From: Larix kaempferi
Taxonomy: Eukaryota; Streptophyta; Pinopsida; Pinales; Pinaceae
NCBI GenBank assembly: GCA_027924585.1
Contig: BSBM01000096.1
Coordinates: 8,059,501 to 8,123,500, forward strand
DNA: 64,000 bases
Direction of reading: 5' to 3'
Within the stretch, counting starts at the first letter, position 1. Each line of letters starts with the position of its first letter. Position numbers and translations under genes: made by a program. Below, piece after piece: positions 35,692 through 47,170 of this stretch. The notes beneath the pieces are model-generated. The model was not told the DNA's origin and did not search any database. It worked only from the letters and a program-made list of their open reading frames with translations.

Positions 35692-35990
35692 GAGATGTGG
35701 GATATGGGATTTGATCTAGTGTTGATCGGATTCTTGTTGTTCAATTAAACCTACCTGCTGCTCATTGTGGTGATAAAACGGTTGATTTTGTAACTCGGTG
35801 AGATCCTAATAGTGGGCATGTGCCTCCTCCTACTGCTGCCACATTTTATAGTTTGTAAAGCTATCTTAGGCAAGATGTGGGATATGGGATTCGACCTGCT
35901 CCTCGGATTCTTGTTGTTCGACTAAACTTACCCGCTGCTCGTTGTGGTGATTAAACGGTTGATTTTGTAACTCAGTGAGATTTGAACAGT
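35692..35990 (+). repeat. 180-bp tandem duplication
   Basis: 'agatgtgggatatgggatt' at 35693 and 35873 starts two copies, both with 'ggattcttgttgttc' and 'acggttgattttgtaactc'. Confidence 0.85.
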
Positions 35991-36498
35991 GGACCTCTGA
36001 AGGAGAAGACGAAGTCGAAGGTTGGTGCAGGTCGGCGTCTGGTGGGAGATAGAGATGTGCGAAGTCATGGAAATGGTTGTCATCAGAATTCCGGTGGATT
36101 TGGTTGGCCAGTCGGACGAGCAGCAATGAATTTGACAGTGCCTAGTTGCCCAAGTTTTATTAGGAACTCAACAGATCAGATGCTTCTTTGGTGATCAACA
36201 TTTTTTGGCTAAGCACGCTTCTAAATCAAGCCTATTGATGAAGTTTAAGAACGCTGGGAAGAATTTCTCTAATGATGATGCATTTTAGCATAATAGGCTT
36301 GGCTTGTTAAAATATCAGTGGTTTCCTGAAACTACGAATTTTATTGTTTCGAGGCCACGAACGACACTGTTCGCGTTTCTTTAGGCATTTCTATATCTCG
36401 AGGTAATTTACCGTGAAACTTCTAAAGTTGTTATAGCTTTATCTTGCTTTAAAAAGTTTCCATCGAGACTCCTTGACCAGAGCTTGCATTCAACACAG

Positions 36499-37500
36499 AT
36501 GCATCTTCCTAATGTCCAAAATATGGAGCTGAAACGGTTCTATCATTATGAGGAAAACATTTACGCGATTGTAGCGGGGTTTCTGGTGGTGTCCACTGTC
36601 TTTGCCGGACTATTTCTTTGGGGTCTCGGTAAGAAAAAAGGAAAAAAAGAAAATCGTTTCCCTTTTTCTCTTATGTTTCAAAAGTTGCATACTTTGCACA
36701 ACCTTAAAATATGTGAGCTCATAAATCTAGCTTTGTGCAAGTTCTGTGCAGTGAAATGTGCAGTGAAAAGGCATAAAAATTCCAAATAAAAAGCTTTAGT
36801 GGCTATTAATAATCGAAGCGAAAATGCTTTAATTTTCCCAGCTCCAACGTCGTCGCCACTGACGATCCTTCCGCCCGATTCCTACAATTCTCATCTCAGC
36901 GATTTTATCTTCGATCCTGAAATCGACTACGCACAGGTAATTAACACATTTTGGAAAGTAATTGTTTACCTTAATTATATTTCTTATAGTATTTAGTTTT
37001 GGTTGTGAATGAAGGTCCTGGTTGAGGCTCAAAAATTCGTGGTTGAAGCAAACTTGCCAGAAACGACGATGACGGACTCATCCACAAAATCTGGGCCATC
37101 GCAGGGGCATGCGTTGAAGTGCAAACAAGCAATATTATTGAAGGATGACACTTTAGAGAAAAGTAAGTCGAAACCTTCATGGAATAATTCATGGCTATTT
37201 TGGTAGCACTCCAAACACAGCGACAGTGTGAATGCATATAGTAGCGTTTCTACGAAGCTGACATACCCATCACATAAAATCCTAAAGCGATCTGTATCAG
37301 GGCCACAGGCGTTGTATTCAAGCGTCAAAAAAGCCAGATCCAACTCTGGCCCAATTTACAGTGACGGTTTTCCTCTACGACTAGAAAATAGAAGTAGATT
37401 GGGTTCGCTTAGTAGCTCTGCCACGCCTGACCGTAATTTCCCAATGGAGTCGTCGTACGAACAATTGAATTCGAAGGTTGATTATTACCGTGACAGGGGG
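36499..37500 (+). pseudogene. Unidentified gene fragment with retained intron boundaries and a membrane segment
   Basis: Three coding pieces join in phase. Piece 1 (from ATG 36499) ends at a GTAAGA donor near 36630 and encodes a hydrophobic span, 'YAIVAGFLVVSTVFAGLFLW'. Piece 2 (about 36840-36936) starts after 'attttcccag' and ends at a CAG/GTAATT donor; it encodes 'LTILPPDSYNSHLSDFIFDP'. Piece 3 starts after 'gaatgaag' at about 37014 with 'VLVEAQKFVVEANLPE', meets a TAG at 37204, then runs open past 37500 with a Ser/Arg-rich stretch ('KRSVSGPQALYSSVKKARSN'). I do not recognise the family. The stop and the duplicated end (35581) suggest a pseudogene or a captured fragment. Confidence 0.4.
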
Positions 37501-37559
37501 TGGCTCCTCATACGCTCGCTCCTCATACGCTCGTGACAACCGACGAAGGACTGAGAGGA

Positions 37560-38060
37560 ATCGCTCCCTTAAAATGCGCCTTCGATGTAATTAAAAACTT
37601 ATATAATAAGTCATCTCCTCGTCGTATGTTATTCTAGTTTGTGGGAGTAGGCTACCAATATTAAGCTATATCCTCGTTGTCCATTAATTTAGTATGTGGA
37701 AACAATCAAGGTACAAAACTTATTATGATGTCTGGATAAAGCTGCAATGATCATAAACTATCACTCCTTGTAATAGTAACTTTAATTAAGAAGAAATTAA
37801 TATGTACAGTTTCAAGTTTATGTGGCGTTTTATGTTATTTTTGAAAATATTTATTTTTAATTTATTTATTGTTTCGGATAATTCTGATAAAAATAATCAA
37901 TTTATAAATTTTAAACAATAAAAAATAAAAAATAAAAATTTGTAAAAATTTAAAAAATAATTTGTATTTAAAAAAAAAAATTAACATAAATTAATAACAA
38001 AACATTATATAAAATGAAAAATTAATAGAAAGTAATATAAGTTTGAATATGAATAGATTA
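37560..38060. other. AT-rich intergenic DNA
   Basis: A/T-dominated stretch (especially 37830-38050) with no supported feature. Confidence 0.6.
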
Positions 38061-38061
38061 C

Positions 38062-38210
38062 TATATACCTGCCACTAGCAGGTATAACAACGTTGCATGG
38101 CAGCAAATACCTATCAAGGTTGGAGGTTGAGGTTGGTAGGTGAAAGGATGAGTTGGATCAACCACTAGATCTGCTACTGCTAGTTCAACTGAATCTTCAA
38201 TCTTCCATTG
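38062..38210 (-). other. Possible exon on the minus strand next to the Copia insertion
   Basis: Read on the minus strand, the frame crossing the target duplication is open for about 45 codons ('EDSVELAVADLVVDPTHPF', then 'CCHATLLYLLVAG'). It ends at a GT donor-like site near 38064. The frame would continue only a few codons beyond the Copia element (45543-45560) before a stop. No family recognised; weak evidence. Confidence 0.2.
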
Positions 38211-38803
38211 TGTTGATGTATATGTAACTTCGGAATGTATTTCATATATATTTATTGTACCCTTATTAGAGATGTGTTATTCCTCTATAAGGAAGTGTCG
38301 TCATGTGGATTGACAAGTGTCGCAAGTGTGTGTACTTGCCGATGGGTTATTAGACCACCATGTGTGCGGTCAGCCCTGAAATATATATATTATATTGTGG
38401 ATGTACCTAGCTAGACAAGTCGGCCCCATAAGGTCACTGGGCAAACAGGTTAGTATAAATAGAGATCAGGAGATCTCTATTTAGATCATTCGAAAAGTCA
38501 TATCTCTCTCACTCAGAAAGTGGTGCACTAGTGAGGAGGAGGATCATCTGCTTCTAGGAGACTATATCAAGTTATTTTGGTTGTACTTTGGTTGAGCCAT
38601 TGCTCTCTCTATTTCTGAGGAAGTTGTGGAGTTTTTCACCTTAGGGTTTTCCCCACGGAAACTCTGTGTCTCTTGTCTCTCATGCTTTTGATTCTTGTGA
38701 TGCTTGTGATGCTTATTGTGATTGTTATGCATTGATATACTGTATATGTTATTCTCTTAGTGAAGATCCTAGAGTATTGTGAATTAATGCTCAAAATTTA
38801 ACA
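38211..38803 (+). repeat. 5' LTR of the complete Copia element (593 bp)
   Basis: TGTTGATGTATATG ... AAATTTAACA, flanked on the left by cattg. Confidence 0.95.
38454..38461 (+). promoter_or_regulatory. TATA box of the Copia 5' LTR
   Basis: TATAAATA about 243 bp into the LTR; present also at 45192-45199 in the 3' LTR and in the minus-strand relative. Confidence 0.65.
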
Positions 38804-38815
38804 TGGTATCAGAGC
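38804..38815 (+). other. Primer binding site (tRNA-iMet)
   Basis: TGGTATCAGAGC starts at the base after the 5' LTR. Confidence 0.9.
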
Positions 38816-39329
38816 TAACCTGAGAAGAAGACATTTTGTAGTGACAGAAACTTGAGTTTCTTGTTTATTGGGTTTCTCTCCACAGATTTTGCAAGAGTAG
38901 TATAATAGATTGACTCTACTCATCAAGGAGAATCTATCTGTCCAATCAGAATTCAATTCTGAGCATTTTCAGATTTGGCCCTAAACATTAGGGTTTCCAC
39001 AAAAATAGGAATTTCTGAAATCTAAAGACATAGCTGGAAGCTCCTTGCCAAAATCAAAGTTTAGAGCCTTGGATCGAGATTTTTGGCTGGGTAGATCTCC
39101 GGGAAACTCAAACCCTAATTCAGGGCTCTCCCTAGTGAACCCAGGAGGACAAAAAGGCAAATCTAAAGGGTAAAGCTTTGCTGATCTCAAATTCCGAATA
39201 CACCAGGATGATCAGCTCATCAAGGCGCATCTTTCTATCCTTTCAGAAAATTGAAATTCACATTTTGAATTTTTAGGGTTTTTCCGACAAACCCTAATTC
39301 GGGACCAGATCCAGTTTTCAGCATTTCAA

Positions 39330-40290
39330 GTGGTAAGACCTAAATCTTTTCTATTTCCATTTGAAGTACTCTTTAAGATATCTCACCACACCAAGCTTGA
39401 GGATAAGCTTGAAGGAGCTGATAACTTTCTAGCTTGGAAGTATAGGATTGGGTTAATCCTGGAAGAGAATGAGTTGGACTCATATGTAAAAGAAGACATC
39501 CATATCCCAGAGGATGAAGAGGCTAAGGTATTGCATAAGAAAAACTTGGTCAAGGCAAAGAGAATCATTGTTGATTCTATCAAAGACCATCTCATACCTC
39601 ATGTGTCTTCTCTAAAGACACCCAAGGAGATGTTTGACTCTTTGACCAAGCTATTTGAAGGGAAGAACATAAATCGGAAGATGACCCTGCGAAACCAATT
39701 GAAAGGAGTAAAGTCTCAGAATGGAGAAACCATTCAATCTTGTTTTTCAAGGGTCTCCCAGATCAAGGAACAACTAGAAGCAGTGGATGAAATGGTGGAG
39801 AATGGTGAAGGGGTGATGACCACTCTAAATGGCCTACCCAGGTCATGGGATTCCTTTATTCAAGGAATTTGTGCAAGGAAGAAGTTAATCTCCTTCAACA
39901 GATTGCGGGAAGAATGCTCAAGAAGAAGCTAGGCTTGTGGCCCGAGAAGAAAAGATGGGAAATGAAGATCAAGCTCTCACAGCACATGCCAGGAAAGGCA
40001 AGTCCAAGAAGGAATCATCTCATAACAGGAGATTCTCACACCACCATTATCATAAAAATAAGAAAGATCTCAGATGCTTCAATTGCAATGAGAAGGGACA
40101 CTTTTCTTCAGATTATCCCAAGAAGAAGAAAGACAACAACAACAACTTCAATAAGAAGAAGAAGAATAACAAAAGAAGATATCATGCTCATGTTGCCGAA
40201 GATGATGAACCCCCAAAGAAGAAGGCTAGGGCAGAAAGTGATAGTGATGATGACTCATCAAGAGAAGAAGAATATGTTCTAATTTCTTCT
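39330..40290 (+). pseudogene. gag: Copia gag (frameshifted)
   Basis: Structural capsid protein. 'KLEGADNFLAWKYRIGLILE' opens the Copia-type gag (UBN2-like) domain, followed by 'PKEMFDSLTKLFEG', 'ETIQSCFSRVSQIKEQLEA' and 'LNGLPRSWDSFIQGI'. No ATG precedes this in frame; the frame is open from about 39330 but begins on a non-ATG codon, so the original start is lost or lies elsewhere. Near 39920 two bases are missing relative to the minus-strand copy, moving the rest into another frame (from about 39937). There, 'CFNCNEKGHFSSDY' is the zinc knuckle with its last cysteine changed to tyrosine. A lysine-rich linker leads into the protease. Confidence 0.88.
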
Positions 40291-43200
40291 CTCACAGGTA
40301 CTATCTCCCATGGTTGTAATGATTGGTTGATTGACAGTGGGGCTTCCAAACACATGACTGGGTTTAAGGAATCTTTTGTGAATCTATCTGAACATGAATC
40401 ACCCCATAAGGTGAAACTTGGGGATGATTATCAATACCCAATCAAAGGAAGTGGTGAAGCCTCCTACAACCTAGATTCTGGAAAATCTTTGAAGATGAAA
40501 GAAGTCCTTTATGTACCTAGGCTCAAGAAGAACTTACTCTCCATCTCTGCATTGGATGCAAAAGGTATGAGGGTTGCATTTGTGGATGGCCAAGTCCTAA
40601 TGTGGCCAAAGGGAAAGAACATAGATAATGCAGTAGTGATTGGAGAGCAAGAGGGAGGGTTGTATAAATGGAAGGGACAACCTAAACATACCATGGTACA
40701 TGAATCCATGGAGCCAAGTGAACTTTGGCATAGAAGACTTGCTCATATGCACTATAGGGCACTTCCAATTGCAAGCAAGGCTGTAGAGGGTCTTCCTGAA
40801 ATCAAGACCAAACATGAAGGTGTTTGCAAAGGATGTGCAAAAGGTAAGAACATTAAGAAGGCTTTCCCAAGCAGTGAAAGCAAGGCAAAAGACATCCTGG
40901 AAATCATCCACTTAGATGTATGTGGCCCTATGTCATCCAGTTCTCTGAGTGGGTATGTTTACTATGTCTCATTTATTGATGACTTATCCAGGAAGACTTG
41001 GGTATACTTCTTGAAGAACAAAGATGAGGTGTTTGATAAATTCAAGGAATTCAAAACCTTGATGGAGAATCAAACTGACAAGAAGATCAAAACATTCAGA
41101 TCCGACAATGGTGGAGAATTCAACTCAGGTGACTTCAAGAAGCTTTGTAGTGATTCAAGGATTAAGAGGGAGTTGATTGCTCCTTATAATCTTCAATAGA
41201 ATGGAGTTGCAAAAAGGAAGAACAGAACAATCATGGAAGCAGCAAGGGCAATGCTGCATGACCAGGATCTACCTATGCATCTATGGGAAGAAGCAGCGAG
41301 AACAGTTGTATATGTGCAGAACAGAACACCCCACAAGATATTGGACAACAAGACACCAGAAGAGGTCTTTTATGGTAAGAAACCTGAAGTCAACCATCTC
41401 AGAATATTTGGTTGTCCAGTATACACTCATGTCCCAAAGGAAAAGAGAACTAAACTAGATCCTTCAGGAAAGAAGGGTATCTTTGTGGGTTACAGTGAAA
41501 GCTTGAAGGCTTACAGAATATACTTTCCAGGGTTCAAGAAGATTGATGTCAGCAAGGATGTAACATTTGATGAAAAATCAGCATTCATCAAAGTAAGGAA
41601 GGCACCTATCGAAGTTTATGAAGAACCTAAGGAAACTAGATTTCAAGACACTACCATGACTGAAGCAGTTCCAGAAGTTGTTCGTGAGTTTGAAGATCCG
41701 CAAGAACCTGTAGATCCACCCCGTGAGGATAACTCTCACAAGAGGAAACCTGCATGGGCTAGAGAGCTCATTCAAGATGCAAAAAGATTTGGCATTCCAG
41801 AAGAAGAACACAGAGCAAAGAAGAGAACCAGATCACATACCAGCTATGTTGCTTTACTCTGTGACATTATGAACAAAGAACCTTCTAGTTATGAAGAAGC
41901 AGCGGAAAAGAAAGAATGGAAGGATGCCATGGTTGAGGAATACCAATCAATAATGAAGAATGATGTTTGGGATGTTGTACCAAGACCTAAAGAGAAGTCT
42001 GTTGTGACTTCTAAATGGATCTACAAAATCAAGCATGCTGCAGATGACAGTGTAGAGAAATACAAAGAAATATTCGTAGCTCGTGGCTTCTATCAGAAAG
42101 AGGGAATAGATTATGAAGAAACTTTTGCACCTGTAGCCAGGTATACTTCCATTAGAACAGTACTTGCCCTGGCTGCAGGAATGAAATGGAAAATACACCA
42201 GATGGATGTCAAGACTGCCTTCTTGAATGGTGTAGTTGAAGAGGAAGTATATGTGGAGCAGCCACTCAGTTTCGAAATACATGATAGGGAGTCATATGTG
42301 TGCAGATTGAAGAAAGCCTTGTATGGCTTGAAGCAAGCCCCCAGAACTTGGTATGGTAGGATGGATAGTTTCCTATCTAGTTTGGGCTTTACCAAGATTA
42401 AATCGGATTCCAACCTTTACTACAAGGTTGAGGAAGGAAATCCTGTGATTCTACTCCTATATGTAAATGACTTATTTGTAACAGGAGATGACAGATTGAT
42501 TGCAGATACTAAGAGGAAGCTTTCTGCTGAGTTCGATATGAAAGATTTGGGGATGATGTATTATTTCATAGGTATGGAGGTGTGGCAGAGTGCAGGTGGA
42601 ATATTCCTTGGTCAAGGGAAGTACACAATAGATATCTTGAAGAGATTCGGGATGATCGATTACAAGGCCATGGCCACACCTATGGCATCGAATCTGAAGC
42701 TTCTATGTGATGCTTCATCTGAGCCAGTTGATGTCTCTATGTATCGTCAGATGATTGGGTCCTTGATGTACCTGACGAACACAAGACCAGATATTTGCTT
42801 TGTGGTGAACACATTGAGTCAGTTCCTGACCGATCTGAGGAGTGCTCATCTGGTTGTTGTAAAGCATGTTCTGAGGTACCTGAAGGGTATAGTGGATTAT
42901 GGGCTCAAGTATGAGGCGAATCAAAATTTTAACCTGCAGGGTTATGTTGATTCAGATTGGGTTGGCAGTGCTGCAGATAGGAAGAGCACATCTGGGTGCT
43001 GCTTCAATATGGGATCAGGTGTGATCTCTTGGTTTAGCAGGAAGCAATCATGTGTAGCACTGAGTACAGCTGAGGCAGAGTATGTTGAAGCCTGTTCAGC
43101 TAGTTGTGAGGCAATATGGCTATGGAAGCTACTGTCTGAATTATTTGATCTCCCATTGGATGCTACTGCTATCTTCTCTGATAACCAGAGTTGTGTGAAG

Positions 43201-43422
43201 CTGTCCGAGAACCCAGTGTTTCATGACAGGTCGAAACACATAGAGATCAAATATCACTATATCAGGGATATGGTGCATAGAGGAGCTGTGAAGCTCCTGT
43301 ATGTTGCAACGGACGAGCAGATTGCAGATGTGCTGACGAAGCCACTAGCCAGGGTGAAGTTCGAGTACTTCAGAGAGAGGCTTGGTGTACTTCGGATTGA
43401 TGACACTTCGAGGAAGAATTGA
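40291..43422 (+). pseudogene. pol: Copia pol: protease, integrase, reverse transcriptase, RNase H
   Basis: Protease motif 'DWLIDSGASKHMTG' is intact. Pre-integrase 'LWHRRLAHMHYRALP' and 'CKGCAKGK' come next. The integrase core has 'LDVCGPM' and 'RSDNGGEF', but the catalytic glutamate of the 'NGV.ERKN' motif is lysine (codon 41212-41214). A TAG at 41197-41199 interrupts it. Reverse transcriptase shows 'SKWIYKIKHAADDSVEKYKE', 'HQMDVKTAFLNGVVEEEVYV' and 'KALYGLKQAPRTWY', but the catalytic YVDD box is YVND (asparagine codon 42466-42468). RNase H follows ('GYVDSDWVGSAADRKSTSG', 'STAEAEYVEA', 'IFSDNQSC', 'HIEIKYHYIRD'). The stop is at 43420-43422. Apart from the TAG, the frame is open over more than 3 kb. 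Confidence 0.93.
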
Positions 43423-43559
43423 TGGACACATTTGCTGAAGCCATTCCAAGCATGTTGGAAGGAGGATCCTTCACATGGCTGTGGATGTAAGCGCTGGATG
43501 ATGAGCATCAGGATGATGTTCTAGTTTTTGCTTTGTATGATCAGTTGGATCATTTTTAT

Positions 43560-44640
43560 ATGTATGTATGTATGCATCATATTGGATGTTGGATATGATC
43601 AGTTGGATCATTTATATGTATATGTATGTATGCATCATGTTGCATGTTCGATATGATCAGTTGGATCATTTATATGTATGTACGCATCATGTTGGATGCT
43701 GGATATGATCGGTTGGATCATGTGTATGTATTTTGTATAAGCATCATGTTGGATGCTTGGACCATGTATCTGTATATGTATCAGGTGGATACATTGTATG
43801 ATCAGGTAGATCATGTATGTTGATATGTATCATGTATTTGTATTTGTATCAGGTGGATCATGTATGATGATATGTATCAGGTAGATACTTGGTATGCATC
43901 AGGTAGATGCATTGTATGATCAGGATGATCATGGATGACGAGCTTCAGGATGTTGCTCCAGATGACATGCAACAGGATGTTGCAGTGATGATGATCAGGA
44001 TGATCATGTGTACATCAGGATGATCATGTGTACATCAGGATGATGTATGGTGAGTATCAGGTTGATACTCTGTGGCCGTGGAATAGGTTGTGCAGATAAG
44101 CATGTAATTTGTGCCCTGGGAGATTTGCAGATAGTCTTTCGAGGTTTTGCCTACAGCATGTAATTTGTACCTTGGAATATCTGGCAAATGCTCTTTCGAG
44201 GTTTTGCTTGGGAGGACATATAATTTGTGCCCTAGGAGATCTGTAGATAGTCTTTCGAGGTTTTGCCTATGGCATGTAATTTGTGCCCTGGGATATCTGG
44301 CAGATGCTCTTTCGAGGTTTTGTCCTATGGCATGTAATTTGTGCCCTAGGAGATCCGATAGGTTGAGCCGTGTGCTTGTAATCAGTCCTGGGATGCTCTT
44401 TCGAGGTTTTACCATGACCACATGTAATTTGTGCCCTGGGAGATCCGATAGGTTGAGCCTTGTGCTCGTAATCAGTCCTGGGATGCTCTTTCAAGGTTTT
44501 GTGGTGACCACATGTAATTTGTGCCCTGGGAGATCTGATAGGTTGAGCCTTGTGCTCGTAATCAGTCCTGGGATTCTCTTTCGAGGTTTTGTGGTGGGGT
44601 CACATGTAATAAGTCCTGGAGATCTGGACAGGATGAAAAA
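43560..44640 (+). repeat. Tandem repeats in the Copia 3' UTR
   Basis: Two arrays. 43560-44045 has variable units with 'gatca.gttggatcat.tat' and 'gtatgtatgcatcatgttgg'. 44100-44610 has units of 55-90 bp with 'catgtaatttgtgccctggg', 'agatc.gataggttgagcc' and 'gatgctctttcgaggttttg'. They lie between the pol stop and the polypurine tract. ORFs in this region come from the repeats. Confidence 0.85.
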
Positions 44641-44922
44641 GGCCTCAGATGCTCTTTAGGTTTCTTGCTAGTCAAGAGACTCTTTTAAGGTTTTGTGATG
44701 CACGTAATAAGTCCTGAGATTTCCACAGTATGGCCAGTGATGATGAAGACCTGCAGGTGGTGGGCCTACATCAAGTATGAAAAACGATTGGCTCTGTATA
44801 ACTTCCTATGACGAGTAGAGTCAGAGATTGGTTGAGATAGCAGCAGCAGTGACGATGCATCGATGACGATGATCCCGAGAAGAAGACTTGTCTAGCAGAT
44901 CTGTGTCGAGAAATACCTTCCT

Positions 44923-44935
44923 AGTTAAGAGGGAG
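44923..44935 (+). other. Polypurine tract of the complete Copia element
   Basis: AGTTAAGAGGGAG immediately precedes the 3' LTR. Confidence 0.8.
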
Positions 44936-45542
44936 TGTTGATGTATATGTAACTTCGGAATGTATTTCATCTGTGTATTTCATATATATTTATTGTACCC
45001 TTATTAGAGATGTGTTATTCCTCTATAAGGAAGTGTCGTCATGTGGATTGACAAGTGTCGCAAGTGTGTGTACTTGCCGATGGGTTATTAGACCACCATG
45101 TGTGGGGTCGGCCCTGAAATATATATATTATATTGTGTATGTACCTAGCTAGACAAGTCGGCCCCATAAGGTCACTGGGAAAACAGGTTAGTATAAATAG
45201 AGATCAGGAGATCTCTATTTAGATCATTCGAAAAGTCATATTTCTCTCACTCAGAAAGTGGCGCACTAGTGAGGAGGAGGATCATCTGCTTCTAGGAGAC
45301 TATCTCAAGTGTATTTTTGTTGTACTTTGGTTGAGCCATTGCTCTCTTTATCTCTGAGGAAGTTGTGGGGTTTTTCACCTCAGGGTTTTCCCCACGGAAA
45401 CTCTGTGTCTCTTATCTCTCATGCTTTTGATTCTTGTGATGCTTGTGATGCTTATTGTGATTGTTATGCATTGATATACTGTATATGTTATTCTCTCAGT
45501 GAAGATCCTAGAGTATTGTGAATTAATGCTCAAAATTTAACA
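44936..45542 (+). repeat. 3' LTR of the complete Copia element (607 bp)
   Basis: Same sequence as the 5' LTR apart from about 15 substitutions and one duplicated 'ctgtgtatttcat' near 44972. Followed by cattg. Confidence 0.95.
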
Positions 45543-45547
45543 CATTG

Positions 45548-47170
45548 CCTCACATTTATCAATCAATAACATCAGTGAAGAAACCAAGTACCAACTGAAT
45601 TAAAGCTAACTATGCATAAAAGCTGCAAACGTAAATGAGTGAGGCGATCAAATTAGAAGTAGAGTACATGGCAGGAAATGTAGAATGGTTGGTGAATGAA
45701 AGCTTTGATGCATTTACATGTTTATATATACGCGAGAGTGAGTGGGAAAATGCATTTCGGTCAACGTCGGGGGGCGTCATGTACAACTTACATTTTTCTA
45801 ACTTCTGAAATTTGGATTTGGTTGGTCATTCCCACCATTCAAACTTATGACCAATATGTTTGTGTTTAAATTGATTTTTACTATGTGCACGTGATTAAAG
45901 AAAGGTACATAGCTCTTTTGAGAAATTGGTACTAACCATATAATTCTTTGTCAAATGTACCAAATTATTTTAATGCGTTCTAGACAGAGAATTCATTATA
46001 CCTGCTACCACAGAAACCCATGGGTTTTCAGATTCGGCTTGATGTAGCTGCTTTGGAAAGGACCTTAAGCAATCCAAGAACAGAAGATGCCAAATTATAA
46101 AGAAAAATCTAATATCCAGCAATGTTTCGCCTTGTTGAATAAACGGGGCATGTGCTTACACCTTGGTCAAAGTTTATAACGCAATATTTTAAAAATCTCT
46201 AACTATATTAGCAGTAGAATCCTGAAAATCAGTCAAGAATTAAGTTGTTCATTGGATAAACAATACAGATTTGAGGCATTCCACCAAAGGTATATATATT
46301 TATATATAGGTATATACCCAAAGATGCATCTAAAACTATAAATTTTGAGAGGTTGTAGCTACTCCCTAATAAATGCAATAATTATGTATTAACGAAGCAC
46401 TACGATGAAATGCCAAATTTATCATTTTATAGTCCTGGTGGGACCCACTCCCAATAAGAAGTGCATTAATTTATATATATAGTGCACTGCGGGAAGAAAG
46501 TGCATTATGGGAGTAATTTTCCGATTTATCGTAGACATTAATTTCTCAACGATTAGCATGCCTTTTTAACAATGAGCTAGAAACTACGAAGAGATATAAA
46601 TTGCTATGATGAAACAAGAATTGATCCTTTTTTAGTCCCTACCGGCCCACTCCCCAAGAAGAAGCGAGTGTGCTTAGATATTGAAGACACTCAAAACCTC
46701 TATAATATTAAAAACCGCCAAAACAACCTTGTTCACCTGCCATCTCACGTTGGGAATGTGGCTACTATGTGAAACAACTATCAGTGAATATATTAACACA
46801 TGAAAAAATTGATTTAGTGTGATCGCCATTTGGAGAGGTGAGACTTTGCCCCCTACCTCTTGTAGCTATTCTCTTGCGCAAGCTGTGGAAACGTTTCACA
46901 TTTGTCAACAATAAGAGTCTTATTAACCTTTGTGGACAAATTTCTAACAACTTCTGGAAGCACGATGCTTTCCTTCATAGGACACCAGCCTTATGCTCAG
47001 TTCAGGACCAAACAGAACCCTATCTATCCTTTATTCGCTTGAGCAATTGAAGTATATCTTCTACAAAATCATTTTCAGGTGTCTTAGGCATAAAAGTGTA
47101 GCGTGTCATTTCTATCTTACTCTGAATGGACATTATTTAACAAGTTTTGTTGTTATGATTGTGTATTCAG
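45548..47170. other. Intergenic DNA between the Copia element and the MIP1-like relic
   Basis: Mostly AT-rich. Two related stretches near 46400-46460 and 46580-46665 share 'aactacga.gagatataaa'-like sequence and 'cccactccc.aa.aagaag', suggesting an old duplication. Any upstream exons of the MIP1-like relic would be expected here, but none could be recognised. Confidence 0.5.

Larger units (their letters stand above)
38211..45542 (+). mobile_element. Complete Ty1-Copia retrotransposon (7.3 kb)
   Basis: LTRs 38211-38803 and 44936-45542, PBS directly after the 5' LTR, gag-PR-IN-RT-RH in Copia order, a long repeat-rich 3' UTR, polypurine tract, and a 5-bp target duplication cattg (38206-38210 and 45543-45547). 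By eye the LTRs differ at only about 15 sites plus a 13-14 bp duplication in the 3' LTR, so the insertion is fairly young. The polyprotein nevertheless has a frameshift, a stop and changed catalytic residues (see gag and pol). Confidence 0.95.

Noticed and set aside
36215-36320. Short inverted repeat 'aagcctatt' / 'aataggctt' about 70 bp apart
   Set aside because: Only nine bases with a long spacer; likely chance in AT-rich DNA.
36499-37204. Assigning the membrane-segment gene fragment to a named plant family
   Set aside because: Length and a single membrane segment are not enough; no diagnostic motif was recognised, so no name is given.
44147-44659. A 170-codon ORF with internal repeats in the Copia 3' UTR
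   Set aside because: Product of the tandem array; the related copy does not keep the frame.
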